Below are positions 35,564-44,038 of a stretch of 58,251 nt of DNA, in pieces (positions within the stretch are counted from its first letter, which is position 1; each line of letters starts with the position of its first letter). Origin of the DNA: an alpha proteobacterium SCGC AAA015-N04 (lineage in GTDB: Bacteria; Pseudomonadota; Alphaproteobacteria; Puniceispirillales; Marisalimonadaceae); assembly GCA_000383115.1 (NCBI GenBank), contig KB910594.1, positions 1 through 58,251 of the forward strand. Direction: 5' to 3'. Below the pieces are notes generated by a model. That model was given only the letters and a program-made list of their open reading frames with translations. It was not told the DNA's origin and made no database searches. Position numbers and translations under genes: made by a program.

Positions 35564-36865
35564 TTATATAAATTTTGCCATCAACAATTTTGGCAATGCT
35601 AAAATAATTTCAGGAAAGAAAACAACTATCAAGAGAACTAAAAACATTGGACATAAAACAATACCTACATCTCGTAAAGCCTTTATTACTTCAATATCTC
35701 CTAATCTACATGCAATTAAAAGACATAGCCCATAGGGTGGTGTAACTAAACCAAAAGCAAGAGATATTACTCCTATAATAGCAAAATGAATAGGATGCAT
35801 GTTAGAGACTTCAGCTAAGGGCCATAAAACAGTTCCAAGTATAATTATAGCTGGAATGGCATCAATAAACATACCTATTAATAAAAAAGAGCCTGCAACT
35901 ATCAAGCCTGTACTTACTGGTCCAATTCCATATGGCTCTAAAAAAGAAACTACTGCCAAAGGGATCTTAAAATAAGCTAGCAGCCATCCGAAGGCAGATG
36001 CAGTGCCAATACAAAATAATGACATTGCAGCAAACTTAGCAGATTTATACAGAATTGAGGGTAAATTATCGAATCCTATTGTCTTATAGAAGAAACCACC
36101 AAGTACAATTGAATATAAAACAGCAATTACAGAAGCTTCGGTTGGTGTAAACAAACCACCAACAATTCCGCCAACTATAATCAAAGGAGTCATGATAGGC
36201 GGTACAGCATGAAAAATGGCTACAAAAAACTCTTTTAATGACGATCTTGTATAAATTGGATAATTATAAATTTTTGCGAATATATAGACAGCTATCATCT
36301 GTGATCCAGCAATTAAAATTCCAGGAACAACACCAGCTAAGAATAAGCCACCTATTGATACAGACATCAATCCTCCCCAAACTACCATAAGAATACTAGG
36401 TGGAATTACTACGCCCATTACTGAGGAACAAGCTGTAATAGCAACGGAAAAACTACTTGAATAGCCTTGTTTTTTCATCTGAGGTATAAGTAAAGACCCA
36501 ATACCAGCTGCATCTGCTGTGGATGATCCTGAAATCCCAGCAAATAACATACTTACAACTACATTCACGTGACCTAATCCTCCTGGCAAATGACCAACCA
36601 TTGCTCTAGATAAACGAATTAAACGATCAGTTATACCTGCAGCATTCATAATGTTTGCCGCTAAAAGAAAAAACGGTACAGCAAGTAATACAAAGGAATT
36701 GTACGATTTAAACATTTCATTCATGAGTAAAAAAGGTGTCAGTCTGTCCTCAATCAAAAATATAGGGACACAAGCTAAACCTAATGCGATAGCTACTGGA
36801 ATACGTAAAATGACTAGAACAATGAATAAGGGGAACATAATCCCAGCAACTTCAATAGGAGTCAT
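35564..36865 (-). CDS. dctM: TRAP transporter large permease (DctM)
   Basis: A 433-residue polytopic permease with the TRAP-T large-subunit pattern. Blocks include PVAIALGLACVPIF, GGLGHVNVVVSMLFAGISGSSTADAAGIG, MGVVIPPSILMVVWGGL, the half-repeat GGLFTPTEASVIAV and FGLVTPPYGLCLLIACRLGDI. It overlaps the dctQ stop by four bases and forms one system with the dctP at 37443. The imported substrate is unknown but should be the substrate of the island enzymes. Confidence 0.94.
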   Translation of the reverse strand: MTPIEVAGIMFPLFIVLVILRIPVAIALGLACVPIFLIEDRLTPFLLMNEMFKSYNSFVLLAVPFFLLAANIMNAAGITDRLIRLSRAMVGHLPGGLGHVNVVVSMLFAGISGSSTADAAGIGSLLIPQMKKQGYSSSFSVAITACSSVMGVVIPPSILMVVWGGLMSVSIGGLFLAGVVPGILIAGSQMIAVYIFAKIYNYPIYTRSSLKEFFVAIFHAVPPIMTPLIIVGGIVGGLFTPTEASVIAVLYSIVLGGFFYKTIGFDNLPSILYKSAKFAAMSLFCIGTASAFGWLLAYFKIPLAVVSFLEPYGIGPVSTGLIVAGSFLLIGMFIDAIPAIIILGTVLWPLAEVSNMHPIHFAIIGVISLAFGLVTPPYGLCLLIACRLGDIEVIKALRDVGIVLCPMFLVLLIVVFFPEIILALPKLLMAKFI

Positions 36866-37344
36866 GAAGAGACACTCCTATATAATTTAATGTGATCAAA
36901 AACTCGTTCTGATAGAAAAATTATCCATGTAATTCCTGTCAAAGGCCATGCTACATAGATAAAGACCATTGGCATTTCAGCCATTTCAGAGGTTTGCAAT
37001 AGTCCGAATTGAACTAAAGGCCAACCCCATATAACGAAAATAATAGCCATTAAAAATGTCATGGAGTCTACAAACATTAAAGAAATAGCTTTCCCTTTGT
37101 TTGTTTTTTGAGTTGGAAGTAAATCAACTGTAAAGTGTTCATCAGTCCTCATAGCTATCATAGCGCCGACAAGAATAATCCAAATAAAGCAAAATCGAGA
37201 TAATTCTTCAGTCCAGATATAGCGTGGTATAAAATCAACGTACCGAGCGAAAATTTGCATTGTAACAGGGATGATGATTAGCCCCATAAGAACTGTAAGC
37301 ATAATTTTTAAAAATGAATAATAAATGTCTATAAACTTTTTCAT
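36862..37344 (-). CDS. dctQ: TRAP transporter small permease (DctQ)
   Basis: A 160-residue four-helix membrane protein. IFARYVDFIPRYIWTEELSRFCFIWIILVGAMIAMRTDEHFTVDLL near residues 30-75 is the conserved TRAP small-subunit region. It lies between dctP and dctM, separated from dctP by a strong hairpin that may reduce read-through. Confidence 0.92.
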   Translation of the reverse strand: MKKFIDIYYSFLKIMLTVLMGLIIIPVTMQIFARYVDFIPRYIWTEELSRFCFIWIILVGAMIAMRTDEHFTVDLLPTQKTNKGKAISLMFVDSMTFLMAIIFVIWGWPLVQFGLLQTSEMAEMPMVFIYVAWPLTGITWIIFLSERVFDHIKLYRSVSS

Positions 37345-37367
37345 TTTACTCGTTTAATGTTCAAAAT

Positions 37368-37411
37368 TAAAAATAAAAGATTTCAATGACATCAATGTAA
37401 TTGAAATCTTT
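37368..37411 (-). terminator. Intra-operon terminator/attenuator between dctP and dctQ
   Basis: A perfect 12-bp stem (AAAGATTTCAAT at 37376-37387 pairing with 37400-37411) with a 12-base loop is followed on the minus strand by a T-rich tract. It lies 32 bases past the dctP stop and would lower transcription into dctQM, giving the excess of binding protein usual for such transporters. Confidence 0.75.
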
Positions 37412-37442
37412 AAATTTTATGTAACTGTTGTACCTCTACTTA

Positions 37443-38450
37443 TTACTTTACTGCCTGAATTGCATCATAAAGTGAGCTTTGACCCAAATCCTTGAAATAT
37501 GCTTTAAGCACGGGCTTCGCAGCTGTAATTAACTTGTCACGTTCAGTGAAGTTGATTGTTTTCAACTTACCTTGCGCTTCCATTTCAGCCATGATGCCAG
37601 ACCCTTCTGTAAGTTCGGTTACTCTTCCATAAGTACCTGCATCTTTACCAGCTTGAATAATTGCTTCTTGTAAATCTTTTGGAAGTTTACGGAGTGTCTT
37701 ACCGCTAAATGCCAAAGGTCGAACAGTAATAGAGTGAGCAGTTAAAGAAATATTAGGACCAACTTCGTAAAATTTCATCTGTCTGATACCAGCAGCTTCA
37801 TTTTCTGCTGCATCAATAACACCTGTTTGAATAGCATTATAAACTTCAGAATAAGCAATAACGTTAGGTGTCATTCCAAAGGCATTAAATAGTTTGGTTT
37901 GAATTGGAGCACCCATAACACGAATTGGTACATTTTTAATTTCAGCCATATTTGATACAGCTTTATTAACAATCAAATGACGTACACCGCCTCCGCCATA
38001 TCCAAGCAATTTTATGTCAGCGCGTTTATAAACATCATCAACGATTGGTTTCAAAACGTCACTTGATAACACTTTGCTCCAATGACCCGCGTCGCGGTAA
38101 AGCATTGGTGGATCAAGCAAAGTAGCTAATTTAGAAAAAGTTGACATATGTGAGGGTGATGCAACTGCATAATCAACTGATATTCCTTGATTCATGTAAG
38201 CAACATAGTCTTTTTCAAGACCAAGTTCACTATTCAGATGCATAATAAACTCAATTTCGTGTGAACCACTATAATTCAGTTTTACCAACTGTTCAAATTT
38301 ACGCATGAGCCTTGTGAATGCATGCTTTTCGTCAAATTGGCTTGCTCCATGAAATGTAAACTTATCAGCATGCGATACTGATACGATTGCAAAGCTTGTA
38401 AAAGCGGCAATTGCAATAGGCCTTAATAATTTTGAAAAAATTTTAATCAT
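37443..38450 (-). CDS. dctP: TRAP transporter solute-binding protein (DctP)
   Basis: A 335-residue periplasmic binding protein. MIKIFSKLLRPIAIAAFTSFAIVSVSHA is a Sec signal peptide, and the mature protein starts near DKFTFHGAS. VPIRVMGAPIQTKLFNAFGMTPNVIAYSEVYNAIQTGVIDAAENE near residues 160-205 is the ligand-binding block with the conserved Arg. An AGGAGG ribosome site lies upstream. It is the first gene of the island operon, divergent from the GntR regulator, with a FadR-type operator in the spacer. Confidence 0.93.
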   Translation of the reverse strand: MIKIFSKLLRPIAIAAFTSFAIVSVSHADKFTFHGASQFDEKHAFTRLMRKFEQLVKLNYSGSHEIEFIMHLNSELGLEKDYVAYMNQGISVDYAVASPSHMSTFSKLATLLDPPMLYRDAGHWSKVLSSDVLKPIVDDVYKRADIKLLGYGGGGVRHLIVNKAVSNMAEIKNVPIRVMGAPIQTKLFNAFGMTPNVIAYSEVYNAIQTGVIDAAENEAAGIRQMKFYEVGPNISLTAHSITVRPLAFSGKTLRKLPKDLQEAIIQAGKDAGTYGRVTELTEGSGIMAEMEAQGKLKTINFTERDKLITAAKPVLKAYFKDLGQSSLYDAIQAVK

Positions 38451-38485
38451 TTCATTTTTCCTCCTATTTATTATTTAATAAAAAT

Positions 38486-38508
38486 ATTGGTTCAGTGGTA
38501 GGACCAAT
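38486..38508. promoter_or_regulatory. Predicted FadR/GntR-type operator
   Basis: TGGTAGGACCA at 38496-38506 fits the TNGTNNNACNA half-site rule of the FadR branch of GntR regulators. It sits inside a wider inverted repeat, ATTGGT (38486-38491) and ACCAAT (38503-38508). A looser AACC-N8-GGTT repeat follows at 38525-38540. The site lies between divergent dctP and the GntR gene, where the regulator would control both. Confidence 0.65.
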
Positions 38509-38583
38509 GGCTTCAATATCATGAAACCGTTAATGTGGTTGATTGTCAAGTTCAAATCAATTAGATATTGTAATTAATTAGAA

Positions 38584-39324
38584 ATGAAAATTATAATTAT
38601 GATTGAAGACCAGATTATACAATTTAAAAGTTTTGAACAAAAAAGAATTTACCAAAAGGTAGCTGAACATTTAGTCGAACTTATCAATACCAATGAATTG
38701 AGTGTGGGACAAAGGCTACCACCAGAACGTGAGCTTGCTAAAAAAATACAAGTAAGTAGAAACGTTGTTCGCGAGGCTTTCTTAGCGCTAGAAATTGCCG
38801 GTTATATTGAAATTCGTGTTGGGGTTGGAACGTTCGTGGTTTCAAAAACCCCCCAAATATCAAATATGGGGGGGATACATAATTTAGATATTGGTGCTGG
38901 CCCAATTGATATATTAGCAGCACGAAAAACAGTAGAGGGAGAAATTGCTGCTATCTCTGCGACAACTGCAACACATGATGATATTAACAGTCTAGACCAG
39001 GCATTGGTAGAAATTCTTAACGATACAAAAGTTGAAGATACAGTAAATGACTGGCCTCGTATATTTCATACACGTCTTGCCAGTTCTACACAAAACCCCA
39101 TATATATTTCTATTGTAGATCTTCTTTGGGAACAAACACGAGGTCCATTATTTGAAAATTTCAGAAAACATACAAAAATGCGTGAAAATCAAAATGTTTC
39201 ACAAGATCACCGAAGTAAACTCATCAATTGTCTAAAACAAAAAGATGCTAGCGGAGCAAGGCTAGCTATGCACCAACACATAGATGCGGTTGGCGACATT
39301 CTTACGCATCTCGATATGACTTAA
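38584..39324 (+). CDS. GntR/FadR family transcriptional regulator
   Basis: A 246-residue regulator. The winged helix-turn-helix lies at about residues 18-85 (LSVGQRLPPERELAKKIQVSRNVVREAFLALEIAGYIEIRVGVGTFV). An all-helical FCD effector domain follows (roughly 105-235), with Asp and His residues that usually hold a metal and a carboxylate ligand. It is divergent from the TRAP and catabolic operon and probably represses it until the substrate or an intermediate binds. It is the last island gene before the right repeat. Confidence 0.93.
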   Translation: MKIIIMIEDQIIQFKSFEQKRIYQKVAEHLVELINTNELSVGQRLPPERELAKKIQVSRNVVREAFLALEIAGYIEIRVGVGTFVVSKTPQISNMGGIHNLDIGAGPIDILAARKTVEGEIAAISATTATHDDINSLDQALVEILNDTKVEDTVNDWPRIFHTRLASSTQNPIYISIVDLLWEQTRGPLFENFRKHTKMRENQNVSQDHRSKLINCLKQKDASGARLAMHQHIDAVGDILTHLDMT

Positions 39325-39478
39325 CTTTTCTCCAATCAATCATTTGAATAATTGTATAAATAAAACTTAATATCAATCACTCTAAAACATACGCAAACTA
39401 AAAGATGTTAACTCATATTTTAGTTAATGATATCATTTTTTTTTCAGCAACTTGCAGATTTATATATTATTAAATAGA

Positions 39479-39494
39479 CACCCCATCCGCCATA
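39479..39494 (+). repeat. Right attachment-site repeat (tRNA-Ser 3' fragment)
   Basis: This is an isolated copy of CACCCCATCCGCCATA with no tRNA body around it, identical and in the same orientation as the tRNA-Ser 3' end at 29477-29492. It lies in the 277-base spacer 39325-39601, where I otherwise see only AT-rich sequence without a gene. It marks the distal end of the island. Confidence 0.85.
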
Positions 39495-39601
39495 TTCCTA
39501 AAATTTTTTATAATTAATAAGTAAAAAATTGTAATAAGCATAATAAAAACGTCTGCTTCTACAATTAATTTTTTTAAAATGTAGGTGTAGTTAGATAAAT
39601 T

Positions 39602-40594
39602 TTACATACCCCATCTAATAGCAGGAGTGTGGACTGCTGAGTCCCAATGTTTTACTAATTCTGGGTCGAGCTTAGTTAAGGTGATAGAAGCACCTTGCAT
39701 TTCTAGAGATGTACAATAATTTCCAACTAATGATCGTGCAATCTTGATTTTTTTATCATCAAGTATTTTTTTTGCATTATCATATAAAAGATATAACTCT
39801 GAGAGAGGGGTGCCACCCATTCCATTTACAAACAATAAAATTTCATCTTTATTTTCTAGTTTCAAATCCTCTAAAATTGCATTTGATAGCTCATTGGTGA
39901 TTTCTTGCGCAGATTTTATTTTATCTCTTCTCCTTCCTGGTTCCCCGTGAATGCCTACTCCAAATTCCATTTCATCAACACCAAGTTTAAAAGTTGGCTT
40001 GCCAGCGGCAGGAACAATACAACTTGAGAAAGCTACCCCCATAGAACCTGAATTTTTATTAACTTTTTCACCTAATTGTTTACACTCTTCGAGACTACCA
40101 CCGTGCTCAGCAAGAGAGCCAACAATTTTTTCAACAATAACAGTAGCTGCTACACCTCTTCGACCTGTTGTAAAGGATGAATTTTCTACTGCCACATCAT
40201 CGTTAGTCAATATTGTTTCACTTGGTCCAGTCATCATTTCTGCAGCCATCTGAAAATTCATTATATCACCAGAATAATTTTTAACGATAAATAAAACTCC
40301 TGCACCACTATTAACTTTTTCTATCGCTGCAATCATTTGATCAGGTGATGGAGATGAAAAAACAAATCCAGGGCAAGCAGCATCTAACATTCCATACCCA
40401 ACAAACCCAACATGCATTGGTTCATGGCCACTTCCTCCACCAGTTATTAAAGCTACTTTTCCTTCTTTGGTAGTTTTAGATCTAATAATAAAATTTGGAT
40501 CATAATGACAAGTCACGATGTCTTTGTGTGCAGCGCCAAATCCCTGTAAGCTCTCTTTTAGAAATTCATCTGCTGAATTCATAAATTTTTTCAT
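39602..40594 (-). CDS. dhaK: Dihydroxyacetone kinase subunit DhaK
   Basis: A 330-residue substrate-binding subunit. ALITGGGSGHEPMHVGFVGYGMLDAACPG near residues 48-76 forms the dihydroxyacetone pocket. The His that binds the substrate as a hemiaminal is in GVGIHGEPG near residue 215. FVNGMGGTPLSELYLLYDN near residue 255 is a further conserved block. It forms an operon with dhaL 10 bases upstream and is the first backbone gene after the island's right repeat. Confidence 0.94.
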   Translation of the reverse strand: MKKFMNSADEFLKESLQGFGAAHKDIVTCHYDPNFIIRSKTTKEGKVALITGGGSGHEPMHVGFVGYGMLDAACPGFVFSSPSPDQMIAAIEKVNSGAGVLFIVKNYSGDIMNFQMAAEMMTGPSETILTNDDVAVENSSFTTGRRGVAATVIVEKIVGSLAEHGGSLEECKQLGEKVNKNSGSMGVAFSSCIVPAAGKPTFKLGVDEMEFGVGIHGEPGRRRDKIKSAQEITNELSNAILEDLKLENKDEILLFVNGMGGTPLSELYLLYDNAKKILDDKKIKIARSLVGNYCTSLEMQGASITLTKLDPELVKHWDSAVHTPAIRWGM

Positions 40595-40603
40595 AACTTT
40601 CTC

Positions 40604-41233
40604 CTAACAATTTAATATTGACTCGCATACTGTTTTAATCATTAGTTGTGATGAACGAGCACCTGGATCTATGTGACCTTTTGAGCGTTCACCTAAAAAA
40701 GAAGCCCTACCCTTAGTAGCCAACAAGTTCTTAGTTGATAACATGCCTTTTTCTGCTGTTTCAATAGTTTCTATCATTAATTCTTTGAGATTTTTATCGT
40801 TTTTGATTCCCTGCTTTAGGCAATTAGCTACAGGTATTAATACATCCATCATTGTTTTTTCTCCTACATCAGCTTTACCTCTTTCCTTTACAGCTTCAAC
40901 TCCATTAGTGAACATATCTATAGCTTTTTTATAACTAACACCCTTATCTATATTGCTACTTTTTGCCATTGTCATAAATAACGTACCAAATAATGCACCA
41001 GAAGATCCACCAATGCCTGATAAAACTTTCATTGCTATTTGGTTCAATGCTTTAGACATTGATAAGTCTTTGATTATAGGCTCTAACTCAATTACGAGCT
41101 TTATTCCTCTTTGCATGTTAAAAATATGATCACCGTCACCAATTTCTTGATCTAACTTTTCAATTTCAGGTGCATTACTATCTATGACAACTTGGATTTC
41201 TTTTGCTCTTTTGATCAAAAAATCAACACTCAC
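40604..41233 (-). CDS. dhaL: Dihydroxyacetone kinase subunit DhaL
   Basis: An ADP/ATP-binding subunit of about 209 residues. EIGDGDHIFNMQRGI near residue 34 carries the Mg-binding Asp residues, GGSSGALFGTLFMTMA near residue 77 is the phosphate loop and GRASFLGERSKGHIDPGARSS closes the site. The start GTG at 41233 follows GGAG by seven bases. The open frame begins at 41251, but that ATG is upstream of the ribosome site. No dhaM or PTS gene is nearby, so phosphoryl transfer probably comes from ATP. Confidence 0.9.
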   Translation of the reverse strand: MSVDFLIKRAKEIQVVIDSNAPEIEKLDQEIGDGDHIFNMQRGIKLVIELEPIIKDLSMSKALNQIAMKVLSGIGGSSGALFGTLFMTMAKSSNIDKGVSYKKAIDMFTNGVEAVKERGKADVGEKTMMDVLIPVANCLKQGIKNDKNLKELMIETIETAEKGMLSTKNLLATKGRASFLGERSKGHIDPGARSSQLMIKTVCESILNC

Positions 41234-41338
41234 TTTAGTCTCCGTGAACATTCAAAAATAATCATTATTAAATGTTACGAAAAATTAAATAAGCTTTCAA
41301 TGTTAATACTCGATTATGGGCAAAATTGTGAGATAAGA

Positions 41339-42250
41339 TTAATCTCCCCCTCTTTTATTTTTCAATAAATTTTTACAATACTTTCCAATGCTAATTATTG
41401 CATCTTCTGCATCTTTTAAAATATGAGCATTACTGTGCCATCCATGAAACATATCTTCCCAAATCTCAAGTTTTGCATTTACATTTGCTTTTTTTGCTTT
41501 CTCATAAAAACGAATACTATCGTCTAACATTGTCTCAGCAGAACCAACTTGAATTAATATATCTGGTAAACCTGATAATTCACCAATAAGAGGAGATGCC
41601 AAATGAGACATGTTGTTCAAGTTAGGGAAATATAATTTTGCAAATCTATCAAGGTATTTTTTACTTATTATTGGATCAATTTTTTCATTTGTTAGCATTG
41701 TTTTTCCAGTTTGACAAAGATCAGTCCAAGGGCTTAGGGCTATAGCTCCTAATGGCTGAGAAAAATTATTTTCTTTAATTTTTAATAATAATGCTAAACA
41801 TAACCCACCACCTGCAGATTGTCCGCTAACAATTATGTGTTCAGGGCTTATTCCTTCATTAATAAGCCATACATAAGCAGAATATGTATCATCTATAGCT
41901 GCTGGGAAAGGATGCTCTGGAGCTAATCTATAGTTAATTGATAAACATTTAAGTTTTGCTTCTGCAGAAATTCTTGCCACTGTTGCTCTTGAACCAGCTA
42001 CTGATCCCCTGTAATAACCACCACCATGCATGAACATTAATATCCTATCTTCATTTACCTCCCCACATGTGATCCATTCTGCATTAATATTTCCAGCAAC
42101 TACACTTTTGTAATTTATATTTTCAGGAAGTGGAATTGAAGATCCAGCAGTTTCTATTTCCTTTCGAAGTTGGTTAATAGTTTTATTTTCTGTGTATGGG
42201 TTTTTTCTTTTTGCATCTATTATATTTTTAAGTATTATTTTGTTATCCAT
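41339..42250 (-). CDS. Alpha/beta hydrolase, hormone-sensitive-lipase-type esterase
   Basis: A 303-residue esterase of the HSL family. The oxyanion motif is FMHGGGYYRGS near residues 72-82. The nucleophile is Ser in SGQSAGGG near residue 146. The acid is probably Asp in GSAETMLDDS near 245, and the base is His in MFHGWHSNAH near 275. The family cleaves short acyl esters. It is transcribed with the neighbouring PLP enzyme and dhaKL, but a shared pathway is not obvious. Confidence 0.88.
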   Translation of the reverse strand: MDNKIILKNIIDAKRKNPYTENKTINQLRKEIETAGSSIPLPENINYKSVVAGNINAEWITCGEVNEDRILMFMHGGGYYRGSVAGSRATVARISAEAKLKCLSINYRLAPEHPFPAAIDDTYSAYVWLINEGISPEHIIVSGQSAGGGLCLALLLKIKENNFSQPLGAIALSPWTDLCQTGKTMLTNEKIDPIISKKYLDRFAKLYFPNLNNMSHLASPLIGELSGLPDILIQVGSAETMLDDSIRFYEKAKKANVNAKLEIWEDMFHGWHSNAHILKDAEDAIISIGKYCKNLLKNKRGGD

Positions 42251-42291
42251 TTTGGAATTACCCCATAATAATTTATTATTTAATTTGTAAA

Positions 42292-43428
42292 TTAAAAACT
42301 AAACCCTCTTGCAGAAACAGGCCATAAATCGATCACTTTTGTGTCTTTAACAACCACATACCAATCATGTAAATTACAAGTAGGGTCGCAATGCCCAGGA
42401 ATTAAACGAATTTTATCATTAATTTTAAGAATATTATCAGGGTCAGCTATTATTCCATGCTCATCAGAGCATTTTATATATTCTAACTTTGAATTTATTG
42501 TTTTTGGCAAGCCACTATCAACTGCTATTGACTTCAGTCCTGCATCTACTACAGCATGTTTTTGTAATGCTTTTGACATTACCCCAGTAAGAATGAATAA
42601 GGAATTTTCAAAATTATTAGAATTATTTAATTTTCTGTCATGTTTTAAAGATGAATAATGAGCATCCATAAAGGCGTATGAACCAACTTGTATTTCATCA
42701 TATATTTCTTCATTTACTTCTAAATCAAAACAACCGGTTCCTACACCAGTGATAAATGGTGAATGTTTTATGAAATTAGCTTTTAATTCTTTAATTTTAT
42801 TGCAAGTATTTTTGACTTCTATTTGTCTTATTTTATGATCTTCAATATGCTGTATAGAACCATTATAAGCTTGAAAGCCAATAAAATTTAAATTGGCCAT
42901 CTTTTTAATCATTTTAATCAGTTCATTTATTTCGTTAAATGATTTTGTACCACATCTATTAGCGCCACAATCGTACTCAATATAAATATCAATTATTGAA
43001 TTATTTCTTTTTGCTGCTTTTTGGATGTTAATTACATTTTCTTGATTATCTACACAACAACCTATCTTTAATTCTTTAGATACTATTTTAGCTAGTCTTT
43101 CTAATTTAAATGCATCAGTTATTTGATTAGTTATTAGAATATCTTTTATACCAGCTCTAACAAATATCTCTGCTTCACTAAGTTTTTGGCAACAAATACC
43201 ATGTGCTCCACCATTATCAATTTGGTAATTAGCGACATCGACTGATTTATGCATTTTAGCATGTGGTCTCAACTTTACATTATTATTGAGAACAAATTTT
43301 TTCATTTTTGATATATTATTCTCAAAAATTTTATAATCAATAATCAATGAAGGAGTTTGAATTTCATCAACATCCATACCTATTCTAGCAGGAATATTAA
43401 ATCCTACCTCAAATGACCCTAAATTCAT
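42292..43428 (-). CDS. D-threonine aldolase/DSD1 family PLP enzyme
   Basis: A 378-residue fold-type III PLP enzyme of the alanine racemase N-terminal family. IQTPSLIIDYKIFENNI near residue 23 and the PLP Lys in RPHAKMHKS near residues 54-62 are clear. The C-terminal metal-binding GHCDPTCNLHDWYVVV provides His and Cys ligands. Members include D-threonine aldolase, D-serine dehydratase and beta-hydroxyaspartate aldolase (BhcC). None of the other beta-hydroxyaspartate cycle genes is present here, so the exact activity is open. Confidence 0.87.
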   Translation of the reverse strand: MNLGSFEVGFNIPARIGMDVDEIQTPSLIIDYKIFENNISKMKKFVLNNNVKLRPHAKMHKSVDVANYQIDNGGAHGICCQKLSEAEIFVRAGIKDILITNQITDAFKLERLAKIVSKELKIGCCVDNQENVINIQKAAKRNNSIIDIYIEYDCGANRCGTKSFNEINELIKMIKKMANLNFIGFQAYNGSIQHIEDHKIRQIEVKNTCNKIKELKANFIKHSPFITGVGTGCFDLEVNEEIYDEIQVGSYAFMDAHYSSLKHDRKLNNSNNFENSLFILTGVMSKALQKHAVVDAGLKSIAVDSGLPKTINSKLEYIKCSDEHGIIADPDNILKINDKIRLIPGHCDPTCNLHDWYVVVKDTKVIDLWPVSARGFSF

Positions 43429-43519
43429 AAAAAACCTATATTAAATATTTATAAAATCAGTATAGTTGAATTATTAATTTTATGTATATATTATTTATTT
43501 AACAAAGTTTGGATTTAAA

Positions 43520-43960
43520 ATGAAATTTTTACACACCATGATCAGAGTTTCAAATATTGAAGATTCTATAGACTTTTATTGCAATAAGCTTGGTCTTGTT
43601 GAGGTGAGAAGAAAAGAAGTTCCAGAAGGAAGGTTTACACTTATCTTTTTAGCCGCACCAGAAGACAAAGACAATGCAATAAAAACCAGATCACCTGAAA
43701 TAGAATTAACCTATAATTGGGATCCAGAAGAGTATGGAAGCAGTAGAAATTTTGGTCATCTTGCACTTTCTGTTAAAAATATTTATGAAACATGCCAGAA
43801 ATTAATGGATGCGGGAGTAACTATCAACAGACCACCAAGAGAAGGAAGAATGGCATTTATAAAATCTCCAGATAATATTTCAATTGAATTACTTCAGCAA
43901 GGGGATAACCTTGAAATTAAAGAACCTTGGTCAAGTATGCAAAATATTGGAACTTGGTAA
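43520..43960 (+). CDS. gloA: VOC family protein, lactoylglutathione lyase-like (glyoxalase I)
   Basis: A 146-residue single-chain glyoxalase I-like protein. Metal-ligand candidates are His5 (LHTMIRV), Glu in IELTYNWD near residue 56, His in FGHLALSV near residue 77 and Glu in SIELLQ near residue 124. These four positions match glyoxalase I, which detoxifies methylglyoxal via glutathione. That fits its position near dihydroxyacetone kinase, because dihydroxyacetone phosphate is a methylglyoxal source. It is divergent from the PLP enzyme. Confidence 0.85.
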   Translation: MKFLHTMIRVSNIEDSIDFYCNKLGLVEVRRKEVPEGRFTLIFLAAPEDKDNAIKTRSPEIELTYNWDPEEYGSSRNFGHLALSVKNIYETCQKLMDAGVTINRPPREGRMAFIKSPDNISIELLQQGDNLEIKEPWSSMQNIGTW

Positions 43961-43993
43961 TTTCTCTATTTGAGAAAATTAATTCTTTTTTTT
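43961..43993 (+). terminator. Possible Rho-independent terminator after gloA
   Basis: A short stem, TTTCTC with GAGAAA around a five-base loop (43961-43977), is followed a few bases later by a run of eight T. The stem is only 6 bp and AT-rich, so efficiency is uncertain. Confidence 0.4.
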
Positions 43994-44038
43994 CTACAAA
44001 TAATATTTTAAGAATATTTAATAATTTTGAGGTTATAA

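Larger units (their letters stand above)
29493..39494. mobile_element. Genomic island integrated at tRNA-Ser(UGA), about 10.0 kb
   Basis: The segment is bracketed by a 16-base direct repeat of the tRNA-Ser 3' end. It contains ten genes forming one catabolic module: a GntR/FadR regulator, a TRAP transporter, a TauD-type dioxygenase, an EthD-like protein, a CoA-transferase, an enoyl-CoA hydratase, an SDR and a hydroxyacid dehydrogenase. No integrase, excisionase or replication gene was found, so it is either a remnant or a non-autonomous element mobilised in trans. Genes at 30701-34567 and 37443-39324 look richer in G+C than the flanks, while 29693-30607 and 34613-36865 resemble the backbone. 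Insertion history is inferred, not shown. Confidence 0.75.

Noticed and set aside
42292-43428. Calling the PLP enzyme bhcC of the beta-hydroxyaspartate cycle
   Set aside because: No other cycle gene is near, and the family also contains D-threonine aldolases and D-serine dehydratases that look the same at this level.
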